Origin: Phycisphaerales bacterium
GTDB lineage: Bacteria > Planctomycetota > Phycisphaerae > Phycisphaerales > SM1A02
Length of the DNA: 64,000 bases
Assembly (NCBI GenBank): GCA_022446905.1
Contig: JAKVBT010000010.1
Coordinates: forward strand, 62,001 to 126,000
Reading direction: 5' to 3'
Part shown: positions 30,568 through 40,770 of the stretch, one piece after another
Position numbering within the stretch: the stretch's first letter is position 1
Layout of the letters: every line of letters starts with the position of its first letter
Made by a program: the position numbers and the translations under genes
Notes under the pieces: model-generated
The model's database searches: none
What the model saw: only the letters and a program-made list of their open reading frames with translations
What the model was told of the DNA's origin: nothing

Positions 30568-31808
30568 TAACCTGCGATCTTCTGCAGGTCGAGCAGTGGC
30601 AACAGAATGGCCACCATGACAAAGCCCCCAAGGGCAGCCATGATGACGATAAGAAGTGGGGGAAACGCCTTGGTAAAGACTTTGATACTTGCATTGACCT
30701 GGCGATCAAAGGCCGTGGCGGCATGTCCGAGCATTTCTTCGAGCCGCCCGGATCTTTCGCCGAGGTTGACGACTTGGATCAGAAGTGGCGGAAAAAGGCC
30801 GGAGCGTTCCAGCGGATCGGCTAGTGGTTTGCCTTGGGTGACCTGTGCTTGAACTTCGTCAATTGCGGACATCATCGCTGCATTGGCAAGGGTGTCTCTG
30901 GTAATCCGCAAGCAGTCAAGGAGGGGAAGTCCAGCTGCGGCCAAGGTGCCCATGGTTCGCGTGAACCGGGCAACGGCGACATCACGATTCAGGCGGCCGG
31001 CCAATGGCAGGCGCAACTTCATCGAGTCCCATTTCAGTCGGTTCTCTGGTGCTGCTACCCAGAAACGCCAGCCAGCGACAGCGGCAATGACCGCTGCAAT
31101 CACGGCCAGCCACCAGTTCTTAATGAGATCGGCAATGCCCAGCAGGATTTCCGTAGGCATGGGCAGTTCCGTTACGCCAGCTGCTTGCAAGGGCTCGAGC
31201 AGACTGGGGATCAACACGGTGACCAGCACGGTGGCGCTGAGCACAATCAGTACGAGCACAATCATTGGGTAGAACGCGGCACCGACGATTTCGCGACGCA
31301 GTTCAAGGCTCCGGTCCAGCAATTCAGCGAGCTGATGCAGGACTACGCTTGTTTGTCCTGAAGCATCTGCAGCGCGCAGCATGCCAACGATCAAATCATC
31401 AAACGGGGGCCCGTAGTCTTGCGCTGCCTTGTGCAACTGTTCGCCTGCTTCCACTCGCTCAATGAGATGGTCAAGTACGGATGGGGCACCTTTGCCAGTA
31501 GCCTGCCTGCGAATCGTATGCAGTGCTTGGACCAGGGGAAGTCCGGCTTCAAGCGCAGTAGCTAATTCACGGATCAGTGTTGCGACATCCGCCCGCTTCA
31601 TTGTTGGCCGCGTGCGTCGCTGTCGGACGACTCGACTTGATGCTGTGGGTATGGCCGGGGCGGCCGTCTTTGCGGCGAGCATCAGTGAGGTGGCGGTTTC
31701 GCCGCGCTGCAACAACTGCTGCATCGCATCAGCTCGGCTTGAAGCCTCGATGGATCCACTGCGGGACTTGCCCGTCGGCGTGACGGCCTGGTACTCAAAG
31801 CGCGGCAT
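30567..31808 (-). CDS. gspF: T2SS inner-membrane platform protein GspF
   Basis: 'FEYQAVTPTGKSRSGSIEASSRADAMQQLLQRGE', 'RELATALEAGLPLVQAL', 'VNLGERSGRLEEMLGHAATAFD'. Confidence 0.95.
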   Translation of the reverse strand: MPRFEYQAVTPTGKSRSGSIEASSRADAMQQLLQRGETATSLMLAAKTAAPAIPTASSRVVRQRRTRPTMKRADVATLIRELATALEAGLPLVQALHTIRRQATGKGAPSVLDHLIERVEAGEQLHKAAQDYGPPFDDLIVGMLRAADASGQTSVVLHQLAELLDRSLELRREIVGAAFYPMIVLVLIVLSATVLVTVLIPSLLEPLQAAGVTELPMPTEILLGIADLIKNWWLAVIAAVIAAVAGWRFWVAAPENRLKWDSMKLRLPLAGRLNRDVAVARFTRTMGTLAAAGLPLLDCLRITRDTLANAAMMSAIDEVQAQVTQGKPLADPLERSGLFPPLLIQVVNLGERSGRLEEMLGHAATAFDRQVNASIKVFTKAFPPLLIVIMAALGGFVMVAILLPLLDLQKIAG

Positions 31809-31810
31809 GA

Positions 31811-33469
31811 CTACTGATAGGTCTCCTCAGCGTCCTGTGTGGCCCGCAAAACTTCGGGAATTGTGGTTACGCCTTCAATTGCTCGTTGAATGCCAGCTTG
31901 TCGCATGCTGCGGAATGACTCAGGGAGATGCTGTGACAGGTCATTGACTGATGCGCCAGAACTCACAGCCTGCCGCAGTTGCGGACTCATCACCACCAGT
32001 TCATGGAAGGCAATTCGACCTCGATAGCCACTCTGATTGCACTTATCACAGCCTGCGCCAATCCAGACTTGGCCATTAAATGCATCGCGTTCGGACTCGC
32101 GAATGCGAGAAGCGATTTCTTCGGGCATCGGGACCTGTGTGCGGCAATGTTCACAGATACGTCGCCCCAGTCGTTGGGCGAGCAGACCTTCCAAGACAGA
32201 TGCCACAAGGAAAGGTTCGGCGCCCATGTCAACAAGCCGGCCGATTGAACTGACCGCGTCATTGGTGTGTAGCGTGGAGAGAATAAGGTGTCCTGTGAGG
32301 GCGGAACGAATGGCAATGTCTGCAGTTTCGCCATCACGAATTTCGCCTACGAGAACGACATCTGGGTCCTGTCGCAGAATCGATCGGAGGCCGCTGGCAA
32401 ACGTGAGGCCTCGTTTGGGGTTGACTGGGATCTGATTGATTCCAGCTAACTCGTACTCGACGGGGTCTTCAATCGTGATGATCTTTTTGCTTGGATCGAA
32501 GATGCGGGTGAGTGAGGCATATAGGGTGGTTGTCTTACCTGAGCCGGTTGGACCCGTATTGAGCACGATGCCATGTGGTTTGCCAAGAAGGCGATCCATG
32601 GCCACCTGCGTTTCTTTATCCATGCCCAACGCATCAAAATCAAGCCGTAACTGGCTCTTGTCAAGAATACGCATGACCACAGATTCGCCATACAAAGTCG
32701 GCACGGTCGAAACACGAATGTCAATCTTGCGACCTTCATAGCGCAGGGAGATCTTGCCGTCCTGTGGGACGTATCGTTCCGCGATATTCATGCCGGACAT
32801 GATCTTGATTCGTCCGATCAGCGCAGGTTGCAGGTGTTTGGGTGGGGGCGGCTGCTTGTGCAGCATGCCATCGATTCGATAGCGGACTGTGAGTTCATTC
32901 TCAAAGGGCTCAATATGCACGTCACTGGTCCGCGATTGGATAGCTTCAATCAGCAGGAGATTGACGAGATTGACCAGAGTTGGCTCTTCGGCCATCCTGT
33001 GAATGTCGTCAGTCTCAAAGGCATCAAGGTTGTGATCGAGGCTTTCTTCGTCCTCCTCGCGTTCCCCACCAAGCAGGTCTGCCATCTTGGATGCGGTGGT
33101 GCCGTAATGGGTGCGGAGAAGTTCAGCGAAGAGTGCTGGTTCCATGCCCTCGCGTTCAACAGGCCGGCTGGTTCGGACTGCAACTTCATCTGCAGCTGCC
33201 GTATCAAGCGGGTCGTACATCGCCAGTACCAGTTGCTGCCCGCGTAATCCAATCGGAACGACGCGCAATCGAACCGCAATATCAGGCTCGAGTAATGCAA
33301 CCGCAGCAGCGTCTGCTTCAACCGGTTTCTCGTGCCAAGTCAACCCAAGCAAATCAGCGTGTTGACGAATAGCTGCGGCTTCTTCGTCAAGCGTCCGAGC
33401 CGCGGAGAGCGTTGCTTCCACCGGCTCGGTCGAGTCTTCAAACTGGACTGAGGTGTCATCGCGATCCAT
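31811..33469 (-). CDS. gspE: T2SS assembly ATPase GspE
   Basis: Walker A 'GPTGSGKTTTLYA', 'TIEDPVEYELAGINQIPVNPKRGLTFASGLRSILRQDPDVVLVGEIRDGETADIAIRSALTGHLILSTLHTNDA', Zn site 'CEHCRT...CDKCNQSGYRGR'. Confidence 0.97.
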   Translation of the reverse strand: MDRDDTSVQFEDSTEPVEATLSAARTLDEEAAAIRQHADLLGLTWHEKPVEADAAAVALLEPDIAVRLRVVPIGLRGQQLVLAMYDPLDTAAADEVAVRTSRPVEREGMEPALFAELLRTHYGTTASKMADLLGGEREEDEESLDHNLDAFETDDIHRMAEEPTLVNLVNLLLIEAIQSRTSDVHIEPFENELTVRYRIDGMLHKQPPPPKHLQPALIGRIKIMSGMNIAERYVPQDGKISLRYEGRKIDIRVSTVPTLYGESVVMRILDKSQLRLDFDALGMDKETQVAMDRLLGKPHGIVLNTGPTGSGKTTTLYASLTRIFDPSKKIITIEDPVEYELAGINQIPVNPKRGLTFASGLRSILRQDPDVVLVGEIRDGETADIAIRSALTGHLILSTLHTNDAVSSIGRLVDMGAEPFLVASVLEGLLAQRLGRRICEHCRTQVPMPEEIASRIRESERDAFNGQVWIGAGCDKCNQSGYRGRIAFHELVVMSPQLRQAVSSGASVNDLSQHLPESFRSMRQAGIQRAIEGVTTIPEVLRATQDAEETYQ

Positions 33470-33472
33470 CAG

Positions 33473-34822
33473 TCAGTCATCTCCACCGCGACCTGCGCCA
33501 GGGCCAGGCTGACTCGGAGCGCCCAATCCACTTGGGCGACTCGGAGGTGTTTGCTTGTCCTTAATACGCTTGTCAGGCTTCTGGACAGTGCCAGAAGCGC
33601 GGATGCCGCCGCCGGGCCCTTCAGTTCTGTCACCGCGTGGTGGCCCGGTTGGCCGAGGCATGAATCGTGCAGCGCCGTCAATGGTTCCGAAGCACTCTTG
33701 GCCAAGCAGATCGCGGAGTATGTCTGCATACTTTCGGCCTAATTCGCCGCGCTGCTGGTACATCTCGCGGGTGGGGTCATCGAGGCGAACCAGCGCTTCG
33801 CCTTTGATGCGGCGGTTCTTATTCTCGATGCGATTTCTTTCACGCCTTGGTTCCCAGTCGCGAGTGGTCACAAGCAGTTCCTCATTCATAGCTGCCAGTG
33901 CTAGGAGGTAATCAGCTTGTATCTCGGCGGCAGAAGTGGCGATCTCGGGTGAATCCTGAACACAGGCTGTATTCAGAGCAGCATCGAACAGGCGTTCAAC
34001 AGGCGTTCGTCGGTAGATTCGTCCGTAGCCCCTCTTCAGTGCTTCCTTGCGGAATCGTCCCGCGTTGTCTCCCATGAGTGGCGACAACTGTTCGATTGAC
34101 TCATCAATGGAATCGCGAACCGCGATGCGACTTTTAAGTTGGCGGCGTTCATCCTCAATATTTGTCAGGCCACCGGACTGACTCTTGATCTTCTCGATCA
34201 AGTCAAAGCCGCCAGCATGTGCTTCAAAACGCTCGGTCAGACGCGTGTCAAGCACGACTTCCCACTCCTGCACAGCAGTCTCCAGTTGACTGCCTGGTTG
34301 CGGTTCGAGTGAAAGGTCTCTCAGCACATGGTGGATGTTCGTGCTCTCTCCGGAGAGAATGCCTTGCGGCAATAGTTTTTCGCGTTGCAGGCGTCGGTAG
34401 AAAGCAGTCCATGCACGCTGCTGATCTGGATCAAGAATGACCCGGATATTTTCAACCAACTCGCGACCCAGCACATCGCGGCGAATAGACCAATCCTGAA
34501 TGGGGGCCAACACCGCTTCAACGATGGTGTCCTGATCGCTATTGGCAGTGTCAATGGTCTCAGCTACCACCGTCACTGCATCTTCCATGTCTTCAAGCCC
34601 GGCATTGAAGTCCCGCTCGTAGTCTTCAAAGATGATCTCTGAGATGACCTGTTGTTCGTCGGTGAGGTCGAGCCCTTCAATGAACAAGAGCAGGTCTCTA
34701 CTGAAGTACTCCGGCTTCATAATTGAGGGGAGACTGGAAATGCCCTGGCCGAAGACGCTCGACGTCATCGCCAGGACTGCGGTGACGATCACGGCGGTCA
34801 AGATGGTTGCAAAGCGAGTCAT
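33473..34822 (-). CDS. exported hypothetical protein heading the T2SS operon (helical, LTxxQ-like motifs)
   Basis: Signal peptide 'MTRFATILTAVIVTAVLAMTSSVFGQ'; 'LDLTDEQQVISEIIFEDYE' and 'ILDPDQQRAWTAFYRRLQREKL'; 3 nt upstream of gspE. Confidence 0.75.
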   Translation of the reverse strand: MTRFATILTAVIVTAVLAMTSSVFGQGISSLPSIMKPEYFSRDLLLFIEGLDLTDEQQVISEIIFEDYERDFNAGLEDMEDAVTVVAETIDTANSDQDTIVEAVLAPIQDWSIRRDVLGRELVENIRVILDPDQQRAWTAFYRRLQREKLLPQGILSGESTNIHHVLRDLSLEPQPGSQLETAVQEWEVVLDTRLTERFEAHAGGFDLIEKIKSQSGGLTNIEDERRQLKSRIAVRDSIDESIEQLSPLMGDNAGRFRKEALKRGYGRIYRRTPVERLFDAALNTACVQDSPEIATSAAEIQADYLLALAAMNEELLVTTRDWEPRRERNRIENKNRRIKGEALVRLDDPTREMYQQRGELGRKYADILRDLLGQECFGTIDGAARFMPRPTGPPRGDRTEGPGGGIRASGTVQKPDKRIKDKQTPPSRPSGLGAPSQPGPGAGRGGDD

Positions 34823-34988
34823 GCGGAGGGCTCTCCTCTGGGGGGTCCAGATACCAACGCGTCGGAGTTACGAATAATGCGAACGAATCGGTCCTTATTC
34901 CAATGCCGATGAGGGCCGATTCTACTGCCAGATGGGCATTCAGTCGGTCCAATCATGCCCTTCAGCATCCTGAGACCGGTGAAATCAG

Positions 34989-35696
34989 TTAGCCAGCAGC
35001 AGACTGGGAGGTTGTTCGTTGCTCGATCCGCTTCTCCGAGACCGTCTGGACGAGCCGGTCGATGAAGATCCCAGGCGTGTGGATGCTGTCTGGGTCAAGC
35101 GTCCCGACAGGGACAATCTCCTCGACTTCGGCCACAGTCACCTCGCCGCACATGGCTACAGCGGGGTTGAAATTGCGGGCGGTCATTCGGTAGATCAAAT
35201 TGCCCGCTTCATCGGCCTTCCATGCCTTCACCAATGCTAGATCTGCTCGAATGCCGCGCTCGAGGATATGGGTCAGACCATCAAAGTCGCGGTGCTCCTT
35301 GCCCTCTGCGACCACCGTGCCCACACCAGTACGGGTGTAGAACCCAGGTATTCCAGCACCCCCAGCTCGCATGCGTTCAGCGAGTGTGCCCTGCGGCGTG
35401 AATTCGATCTCTAATTCTTCAGCGAGATACTGGCGAGCAAATTCGGCATTCTCTCCCACATAGGAGCTGACCATCTTCTTGATCTGGTGCGATTGCAGCA
35501 GGAGGCCCAAGCCCCAATCATCCACGCCGGCATTATTTGAAACAGCGGTCAGATTGGTTACCTCGGAGTCTCTTAAGGCGATGATCAGTTGTTCTGGAAT
35601 GCCGCACAGGCCAAACCCGCCAACAGCGACAGTCATTCCATCTGAGACCAGTCCTGCTAGAGCTTCTGCTGGTGTGCCAGCAATCTTATTTGCCAT
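34989..35696 (-). CDS. 3-oxoacid CoA-transferase subunit A
   Basis: '[25 protein letters not shown]', '[14 protein letters not shown]', '[34 protein letters not shown]'. Start set at '[13 protein letters not shown]' (35696). Confidence 0.93.
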   Translation of the reverse strand: MANKIAGTPAEALAGLVSDGMTVAVGGFGLCGIPEQLIIALRDSEVTNLTAVSNNAGVDDWGLGLLLQSHQIKKMVSSYVGENAEFARQYLAEELEIEFTPQGTLAERMRAGGAGIPGFYTRTGVGTVVAEGKEHRDFDGLTHILERGIRADLALVKAWKADEAGNLIYRMTARNFNPAVAMCGEVTVAEVEEIVPVGTLDPDSIHTPGIFIDRLVQTVSEKRIEQRTTSQSAAG

Positions 35697-35766
35697 GCTA
35701 CTATTGCGACCTATTCTCAATTTTTGGTGAGATGTATTGGCCTCATGGCCGAAGAAAGAGACCCCC

Positions 35767-36474
35767 ATGTCAGCAGCCTCGACTACGCACGATAGCGTGA
35801 TGTCACGACTCCGGACCGAAACGCGCCCAGCCCATGACCGAATTGAGTCCGTGCCATTCAGCATGATGATGCAGGAGGGCAAGCTTCCTCAATCGCGATT
35901 CGCGGCCCAGATGGCCTGCTGGTTGACGGTCCACAGTCAATTGGAGGATGCCATTGCGGCCTCTGAAACGCCTGCGTGCAATGTGGTTTGGCAGAGTGCT
36001 ATGGCGCGGACCAGCCACCTTCGACATGATCTCGCATGTCACGGCGATGTAGACATGACTGCCTCAGCGGCAACCGCAACGATGGGTGTTGTGACTTGGA
36101 TAGCGACACTTGCAGATCAGGATCCGGAGGCACTGCTTGGGCCGCTCTATGTCCTTGAGGGTTCAAAACTGGGAGGCACCATTCTCCGCAAGTGTCTCGA
36201 TGAAGCCTATCAATGTGGACCTGAGGCGCTGAGTTACTTCTGGGCATCTGGAACCTCACCCATGCCTGACTTCAAGGCCTTCAAGGAACGCATGGAGTCC
36301 GCGCTGCCGACCAAGGAGCAACAGGATCGTGTGGTGGCAGCTGCATCAGAGATGTTCGATCGGCTGACCGATGTGCTTTCCGGACTTATTGAGGGGTTGG
36401 ATACGGAGACAGGAAGATTCCTCGACGAGCCGGCGGCATCATCCAAGGGTGGATGCCCCCTTGGGTTTGGATGA
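35767..36474 (+). CDS. heme oxygenase-like protein (biliverdin-producing type)
   Basis: '[26 protein letters not shown]', '[16 protein letters not shown]', '[17 protein letters not shown]'. Confidence 0.75.
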   Translation: MSAASTTHDSVMSRLRTETRPAHDRIESVPFSMMMQEGKLPQSRFAAQMACWLTVHSQLEDAIAASETPACNVVWQSAMARTSHLRHDLACHGDVDMTASAATATMGVVTWIATLADQDPEALLGPLYVLEGSKLGGTILRKCLDEAYQCGPEALSYFWASGTSPMPDFKAFKERMESALPTKEQQDRVVAAASEMFDRLTDVLSGLIEGLDTETGRFLDEPAASSKGGCPLGFG

Positions 36475-37646
36475 GCCTTCCGCGACAGAACACCTTGGTT
36501 CTGGCATTGCTGATCGGCTTGGCAACCTTGCCAGATGCGTTGGTGCCCATTGCACTCAAGTCGGCGGTGGTCGATCGATGGGGAGTCAGTCTCTCTACCG
36601 CTGTCCTGTTTGCGGGCGTAGCCCTGCTCGGTGCTGTGCTGGTGCTGCCGCTCATTCAGTTCTTGGATCGGTCACGATCGCCTGGGTGGACCATTGCGTG
36701 GGCTTCGATCGTCAATGCGATCGTCTTGGCAATCATGGCAGCGCCAGTCAGTCTGGGCACTGCGATGGTGCTGAGGCTGATTGCTGGCGGCATGGACATG
36801 ATCACCTTGGCAGTGCTTCTTGGGTTGTTAGAGCGTGGTGACCCAACGCGCAGTGGGCATCGCTTTGGCCCAGCATCACTGGCCCTCATGCTTGGTCTTT
36901 CCTTGGGCTTTGCGCTTGGCGGCGCGGTCGCCAAAGCAATGGGCGGCCAGATCTTTCTGCTCAGTGCGGCCTTCTCAGTGCTCCTTGCGGTAGCCGCGGG
37001 TGGTTCTAGGGGATTGCTTAGTACAGTCACTGCGTTACCCATGATGGCCCGCAATCGGGTGCGGTACTGGCCCGCCCTGGCCTTTCATTTTGCAGATCGT
37101 GGTGTTTCAGCAATCTTGGCGGTGCCGCTGACGCTCTTTCTGATTGAAGAAGCTGGCGTTGGTGAGCGCATTGTGGGGTTGGCAATGTCCATGGTCTTGT
37201 TGTGCATTGCGCTTGGCGCGTGGCCGGCAGGCGTGTTGGCCGATCGCCTGGGCCCATTGCCAGTGCGCATTCTTGGTGTTACTGGTTATGCCATGGGTTT
37301 TGCAGCTTTGGCCGGCGCGCCAGCTTTCCCAGAGTGGGGCATTCTGGCCATTCTCGTCTTTCTTGGTGTCTTTGGTGCTGGTTTGGCGCCCTCGATGTAT
37401 GTCTTGGCAGCGCGCCGTAATGGTGGAGCGATTGATATGGGTGGGGTCAATGCGGCTGGTGCAGCGGGATATCTCGTGGGTACGCTGGTGAGCGGTGCAG
37501 TGATGTACTGGCGTGAGACAACAACTGATGCCAGTGGTATTCAATTGTTGTTGCTCGGTGGAGCCACTGTGTATTTGCTGATCAACATGCCTGCGATTGC
37601 TGCATTGGCGGGCTGGCGGGTGCGTAGTGGCCTCAGCGGTATTTAA
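36453..37646 (+). CDS. MFS transporter
   Basis: ~12 hydrophobic segments; 'GAWPAGVLADRLGPLPVRI'; overlaps the end of the heme oxygenase ORF. Confidence 0.8.
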   Translation: MPPWVWMSLPRQNTLVLALLIGLATLPDALVPIALKSAVVDRWGVSLSTAVLFAGVALLGAVLVLPLIQFLDRSRSPGWTIAWASIVNAIVLAIMAAPVSLGTAMVLRLIAGGMDMITLAVLLGLLERGDPTRSGHRFGPASLALMLGLSLGFALGGAVAKAMGGQIFLLSAAFSVLLAVAAGGSRGLLSTVTALPMMARNRVRYWPALAFHFADRGVSAILAVPLTLFLIEEAGVGERIVGLAMSMVLLCIALGAWPAGVLADRLGPLPVRILGVTGYAMGFAALAGAPAFPEWGILAILVFLGVFGAGLAPSMYVLAARRNGGAIDMGGVNAAGAAGYLVGTLVSGAVMYWRETTTDASGIQLLLLGGATVYLLINMPAIAALAGWRVRSGLSGI

Positions 37647-38991
37647 TCCATTTGAGTAACTCCCAGGGTGTGGGAGGCTTGCCCTGCATCAGTACTCCAA
37701 TACGGAAGATGCGCCCGGCGGCCCAGATCATGCCTGCTGCGCAGATGCCCGACCATGCCAACATTGCCAGTGCCTCGAGGATCGGCATCGGCTCAGGCGA
37801 CGCTGCGATACGGAGGACCATGATGAACGGTGAGATCGGAGGGATCAAGCTTGTCACCACGGCAACGTTGCCATTGGGCGCTTCTGTGACCACCGTCATT
37901 AGCAGCATTGGCAGGATCAGGATCATCATCGCCGGTCCCATGAGTGATTGTGCCTCTGTGATGTCGCTGACCGCAGCCCCAATGCCCGCCATGATGGCTG
38001 CAATCATCAAATAGGCGACGATGAAGAATCCACCAGCAACGAGCAAATCTCGGATGCTCACGAGGTCGATGGCGGCGAAAAGCGAAAGCAGAAGGACTGC
38101 CACGATGAGATACATGCTGAGCATGACACCTGAGACTGCTGCAAACCCAACGATTTTGCCAGTTAACAGTTGGGTGGGGCTGGCAGCGCTGAGCAGTACT
38201 TCCATGACTTTGGTTGATTTCTCCTCGATGGTGCTCATCAGCAGGTAATTGCCCCCTGTGAATGTCACCATCCACATGAGGATCATGAATCCGATGGGTA
38301 CGACATAGCGAGTCAGATCAGACTCTGATCGCTCATCGCCCTTAGTGCCGATGCGCATGGTGGATACGCTCGGGCGATCAATAGCTGCACGGACTGCACT
38401 TGGTGACATGCCCATGTGAACCAGACGTGTGTCGACGACACCTTGTCGCAATGCCGACTTGAGCAAATCCATGTGGCTTGGCGGCGCTTTGGGGGCGAAC
38501 CAAAGACTTGCACGCCCGCCACCTGGGGCATCGGGCTTCAGTGTGCCTGGCTCAATGGCCATGGCCGCAACCCAGGTGCCTTCTCTGATGCCAGTCTTAA
38601 TCTTCTCAAGTTGATCCTTCGGGACTGGCTTGACGGTCAGGCCAGAGGTATCTGGACGCTCAGTTTGCATTTTCTGAGCCGAGGCGTTTTGGACGACATC
38701 ATTGAGTACATCATCCGTGAGCCCCTGAGTTTGAACCGCCTTGGCCAACGCATTTGAGTCTGGAACTGGTGGTGGGGCCAACGCGGCTTCAATGGACTCA
38801 ACGAGTTCTGCGTTTCCGCCGATGACAGCGATAGGTCCTTTCAGTGGAGGAATGGTCGGCTTGAGAAAGACCTCAGCCGCCATCGCAACCAAAATCAGCG
38901 CAATTGGGACGACCACCGAACCGATGAAAAATGCTTTGGTGAGTACCGTGTGACGGAATTCACGGGCAGCAATGGTGAGCACCTTGCTCAT
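37633..38991 (-). CDS. ABC transporter permease, NatB-like (ABC-2 type)
   Basis: 'TIAAREFRHTVLTKAFFIGSVVVPI', 'EEKSTKVMEVLLSAASPTQLLTGKIVG'. Confidence 0.88.
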   Translation of the reverse strand: MSKVLTIAAREFRHTVLTKAFFIGSVVVPIALILVAMAAEVFLKPTIPPLKGPIAVIGGNAELVESIEAALAPPPVPDSNALAKAVQTQGLTDDVLNDVVQNASAQKMQTERPDTSGLTVKPVPKDQLEKIKTGIREGTWVAAMAIEPGTLKPDAPGGGRASLWFAPKAPPSHMDLLKSALRQGVVDTRLVHMGMSPSAVRAAIDRPSVSTMRIGTKGDERSESDLTRYVVPIGFMILMWMVTFTGGNYLLMSTIEEKSTKVMEVLLSAASPTQLLTGKIVGFAAVSGVMLSMYLIVAVLLLSLFAAIDLVSIRDLLVAGGFFIVAYLMIAAIMAGIGAAVSDITEAQSLMGPAMMILILPMLLMTVVTEAPNGNVAVVTSLIPPISPFIMVLRIAASPEPMPILEALAMLAWSGICAAGMIWAAGRIFRIGVLMQGKPPTPWELLKWIKYR

Positions 38992-39902
38992 GACATGGCC
39001 TCACTGCCCACAAGTTGTCCAAAGATGTCCTCGAGCAAGGGTTGGCGGATTGAGACGCTCTTGACCTCGGGCCACTCAATGGCCTGTCGCATGATGTGGC
39101 GCAGATCGACATGCTCATCGACATGCAGTTCGACACGGCGCGGGTCATCGGTATCAAGCGCAACTCGGGTGCCTTCGATGTGGTCCAAGTCACCAGTGCA
39201 GTCCCGTTCGACGACCACAATATGTTGTCGGTACCGCGATCGGATCGTTTCAATGTCATCGTCAAGCAGTTTGATGCCTTGGTTGATCAGGAAGATCCGA
39301 TCACACAGTTGTTCCGCCTGATGGAGCACATGCGTCGAAAACACGATGGTGCGTCCCTCTTTGTGCAGGCGCTCAATAACATTGGATATCAGAGCTGCAT
39401 TGATGGGATCGAGGCCGGAAAATGGCTCGTCCAGCACGATGAGCTTTGGATCATGAAGAATTGTGGCGACAAACTGAATTTTCTGCTGCTGGCCCTTTGA
39501 CAACTCTTCACATCGTCGGCCCAAGGCTTCAGGGAGTTCTAACAACTCAAGCCATGAGGATGCTGCATGGTCGGCATCGCTTGGGTCCATGCCTTTGAGC
39601 CGTCCGACATAGCGAAGAAAGGCACGCACGCGCATGCGCCGATAGAGGCCGCGTTCCTCAGGGAGGTAGCCGATTTGGTCTTTGGCATCTAGGGCGGTTC
39701 GTCCAAGCACAGAGACCTTGCCATGATCTGGATAAATAATCGACATGATCATGCGAATGGTGGTGCTCTTGCCTGCGCCATTCGGACCGAGAAAACCAAT
39801 CAGGCTTCCCTGAGGGACCTCAAGGTCAAGGTTGTCGACAGCCGTAACATCCCCAAAGCATTTGGTGACGCCTTGAATAGAGATAGCAGGGGCATCAGGC
39901 AT
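38988..39902 (-). CDS. ABC transporter ATP-binding protein, NatA-like
   Basis: Walker A 'GPNGAGKSTTIRMIM', signature 'LSKGQQQKIQFVATILHDPKLIVLDEPFSGLDP'. Start set at 39902. Confidence 0.95.
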   Translation of the reverse strand: MPDAPAISIQGVTKCFGDVTAVDNLDLEVPQGSLIGFLGPNGAGKSTTIRMIMSIIYPDHGKVSVLGRTALDAKDQIGYLPEERGLYRRMRVRAFLRYVGRLKGMDPSDADHAASSWLELLELPEALGRRCEELSKGQQQKIQFVATILHDPKLIVLDEPFSGLDPINAALISNVIERLHKEGRTIVFSTHVLHQAEQLCDRIFLINQGIKLLDDDIETIRSRYRQHIVVVERDCTGDLDHIEGTRVALDTDDPRRVELHVDEHVDLRHIMRQAIEWPEVKSVSIRQPLLEDIFGQLVGSEAMS

Positions 39903-40668
39903 CAGGTTTTGCTGGCTTCTTCGTGGTCTCAGGTCCCGAAGTGGATGTCTTCGCGGAAGGGGCAAACACATCTGGGCGAAGTGGCTCAAGGCTAATGTGA
40001 TCAAAGCTCATCTGCAGACGCACACCAGCGTGGTTGATCGACACGACTCGAAAGAGCTTCAGTGGTCCAATAGGCTTCCACTGCTTAAAGCGAATGGTGA
40101 TATCAGCGGCATCCACATCACCCATGCGAACGCCATGAAGCAGATGCGTGGTTCGGTCGAAGAAGAGATGGTGGATGCGATCCTCGACATCAACCATTTT
40201 GACTTCCCAGACGTGGTGTCCATCAAACTCGGCGGGGCCAATGTTCTTAAAGGTGCTGGCACGTTGAGGCAGCGTGAGAGCCAATTCGAACCAATTCGCC
40301 TGTCTCCGTCTTGAGCCAACTTGCTCAAGGCTGAGTGTGCTGGTGGTTGTATGGCCTTCGATTTCCAAGACCTCCCACCCAGTTGTGCCGTCGCTGCCAA
40401 ACTGACTCGTGCCTAGATTTGGGAAAGTCATTTCGAATCGACAGCGGTCACCGTCTGCCACCCACCATGCAAATGAGCCAGCCTCAGACTCTCCGGGCAT
40501 GATGATTTGCCCTCGCGCGTGCATGGCCTCAATGTCACGGATTGCAGTTTCACCACCAACGGCACGGATAAAGCGATTGAGAATCACCGGCCCAGTGGGC
40601 ATATCCGGTTGGGTCTCAGGTGAAGCCGATTGGGCAATCAGGATCAAGATGGAAAGGAGGAGGCTCAC
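39895..40668 (-). CDS. exported hypothetical protein, outer-membrane lipoprotein-sorting-like (LolA-like)
   Basis: Signal peptide; 'VILNRFIRAVGGETAIRDIEAMHARGQIIMPGESEAGSFAWWVADGDRCRFEM...GTTGWEV'. Confidence 0.6.
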   Translation of the reverse strand: MSLLLSILILIAQSASPETQPDMPTGPVILNRFIRAVGGETAIRDIEAMHARGQIIMPGESEAGSFAWWVADGDRCRFEMTFPNLGTSQFGSDGTTGWEVLEIEGHTTTSTLSLEQVGSRRRQANWFELALTLPQRASTFKNIGPAEFDGHHVWEVKMVDVEDRIHHLFFDRTTHLLHGVRMGDVDAADITIRFKQWKPIGPLKLFRVVSINHAGVRLQMSFDHISLEPLRPDVFAPSAKTSTSGPETTKKPAKPDA

Positions 40669-40770
40669 GGTCGTCGGGGCATCATACGCATGGGCCAGCG
40701 TCGTAATGTCAAGAGCAGGGCTTTATCCAATCATCCGGATGAGCGGTTGAAGCATTGCCCTCGTGGCGCT

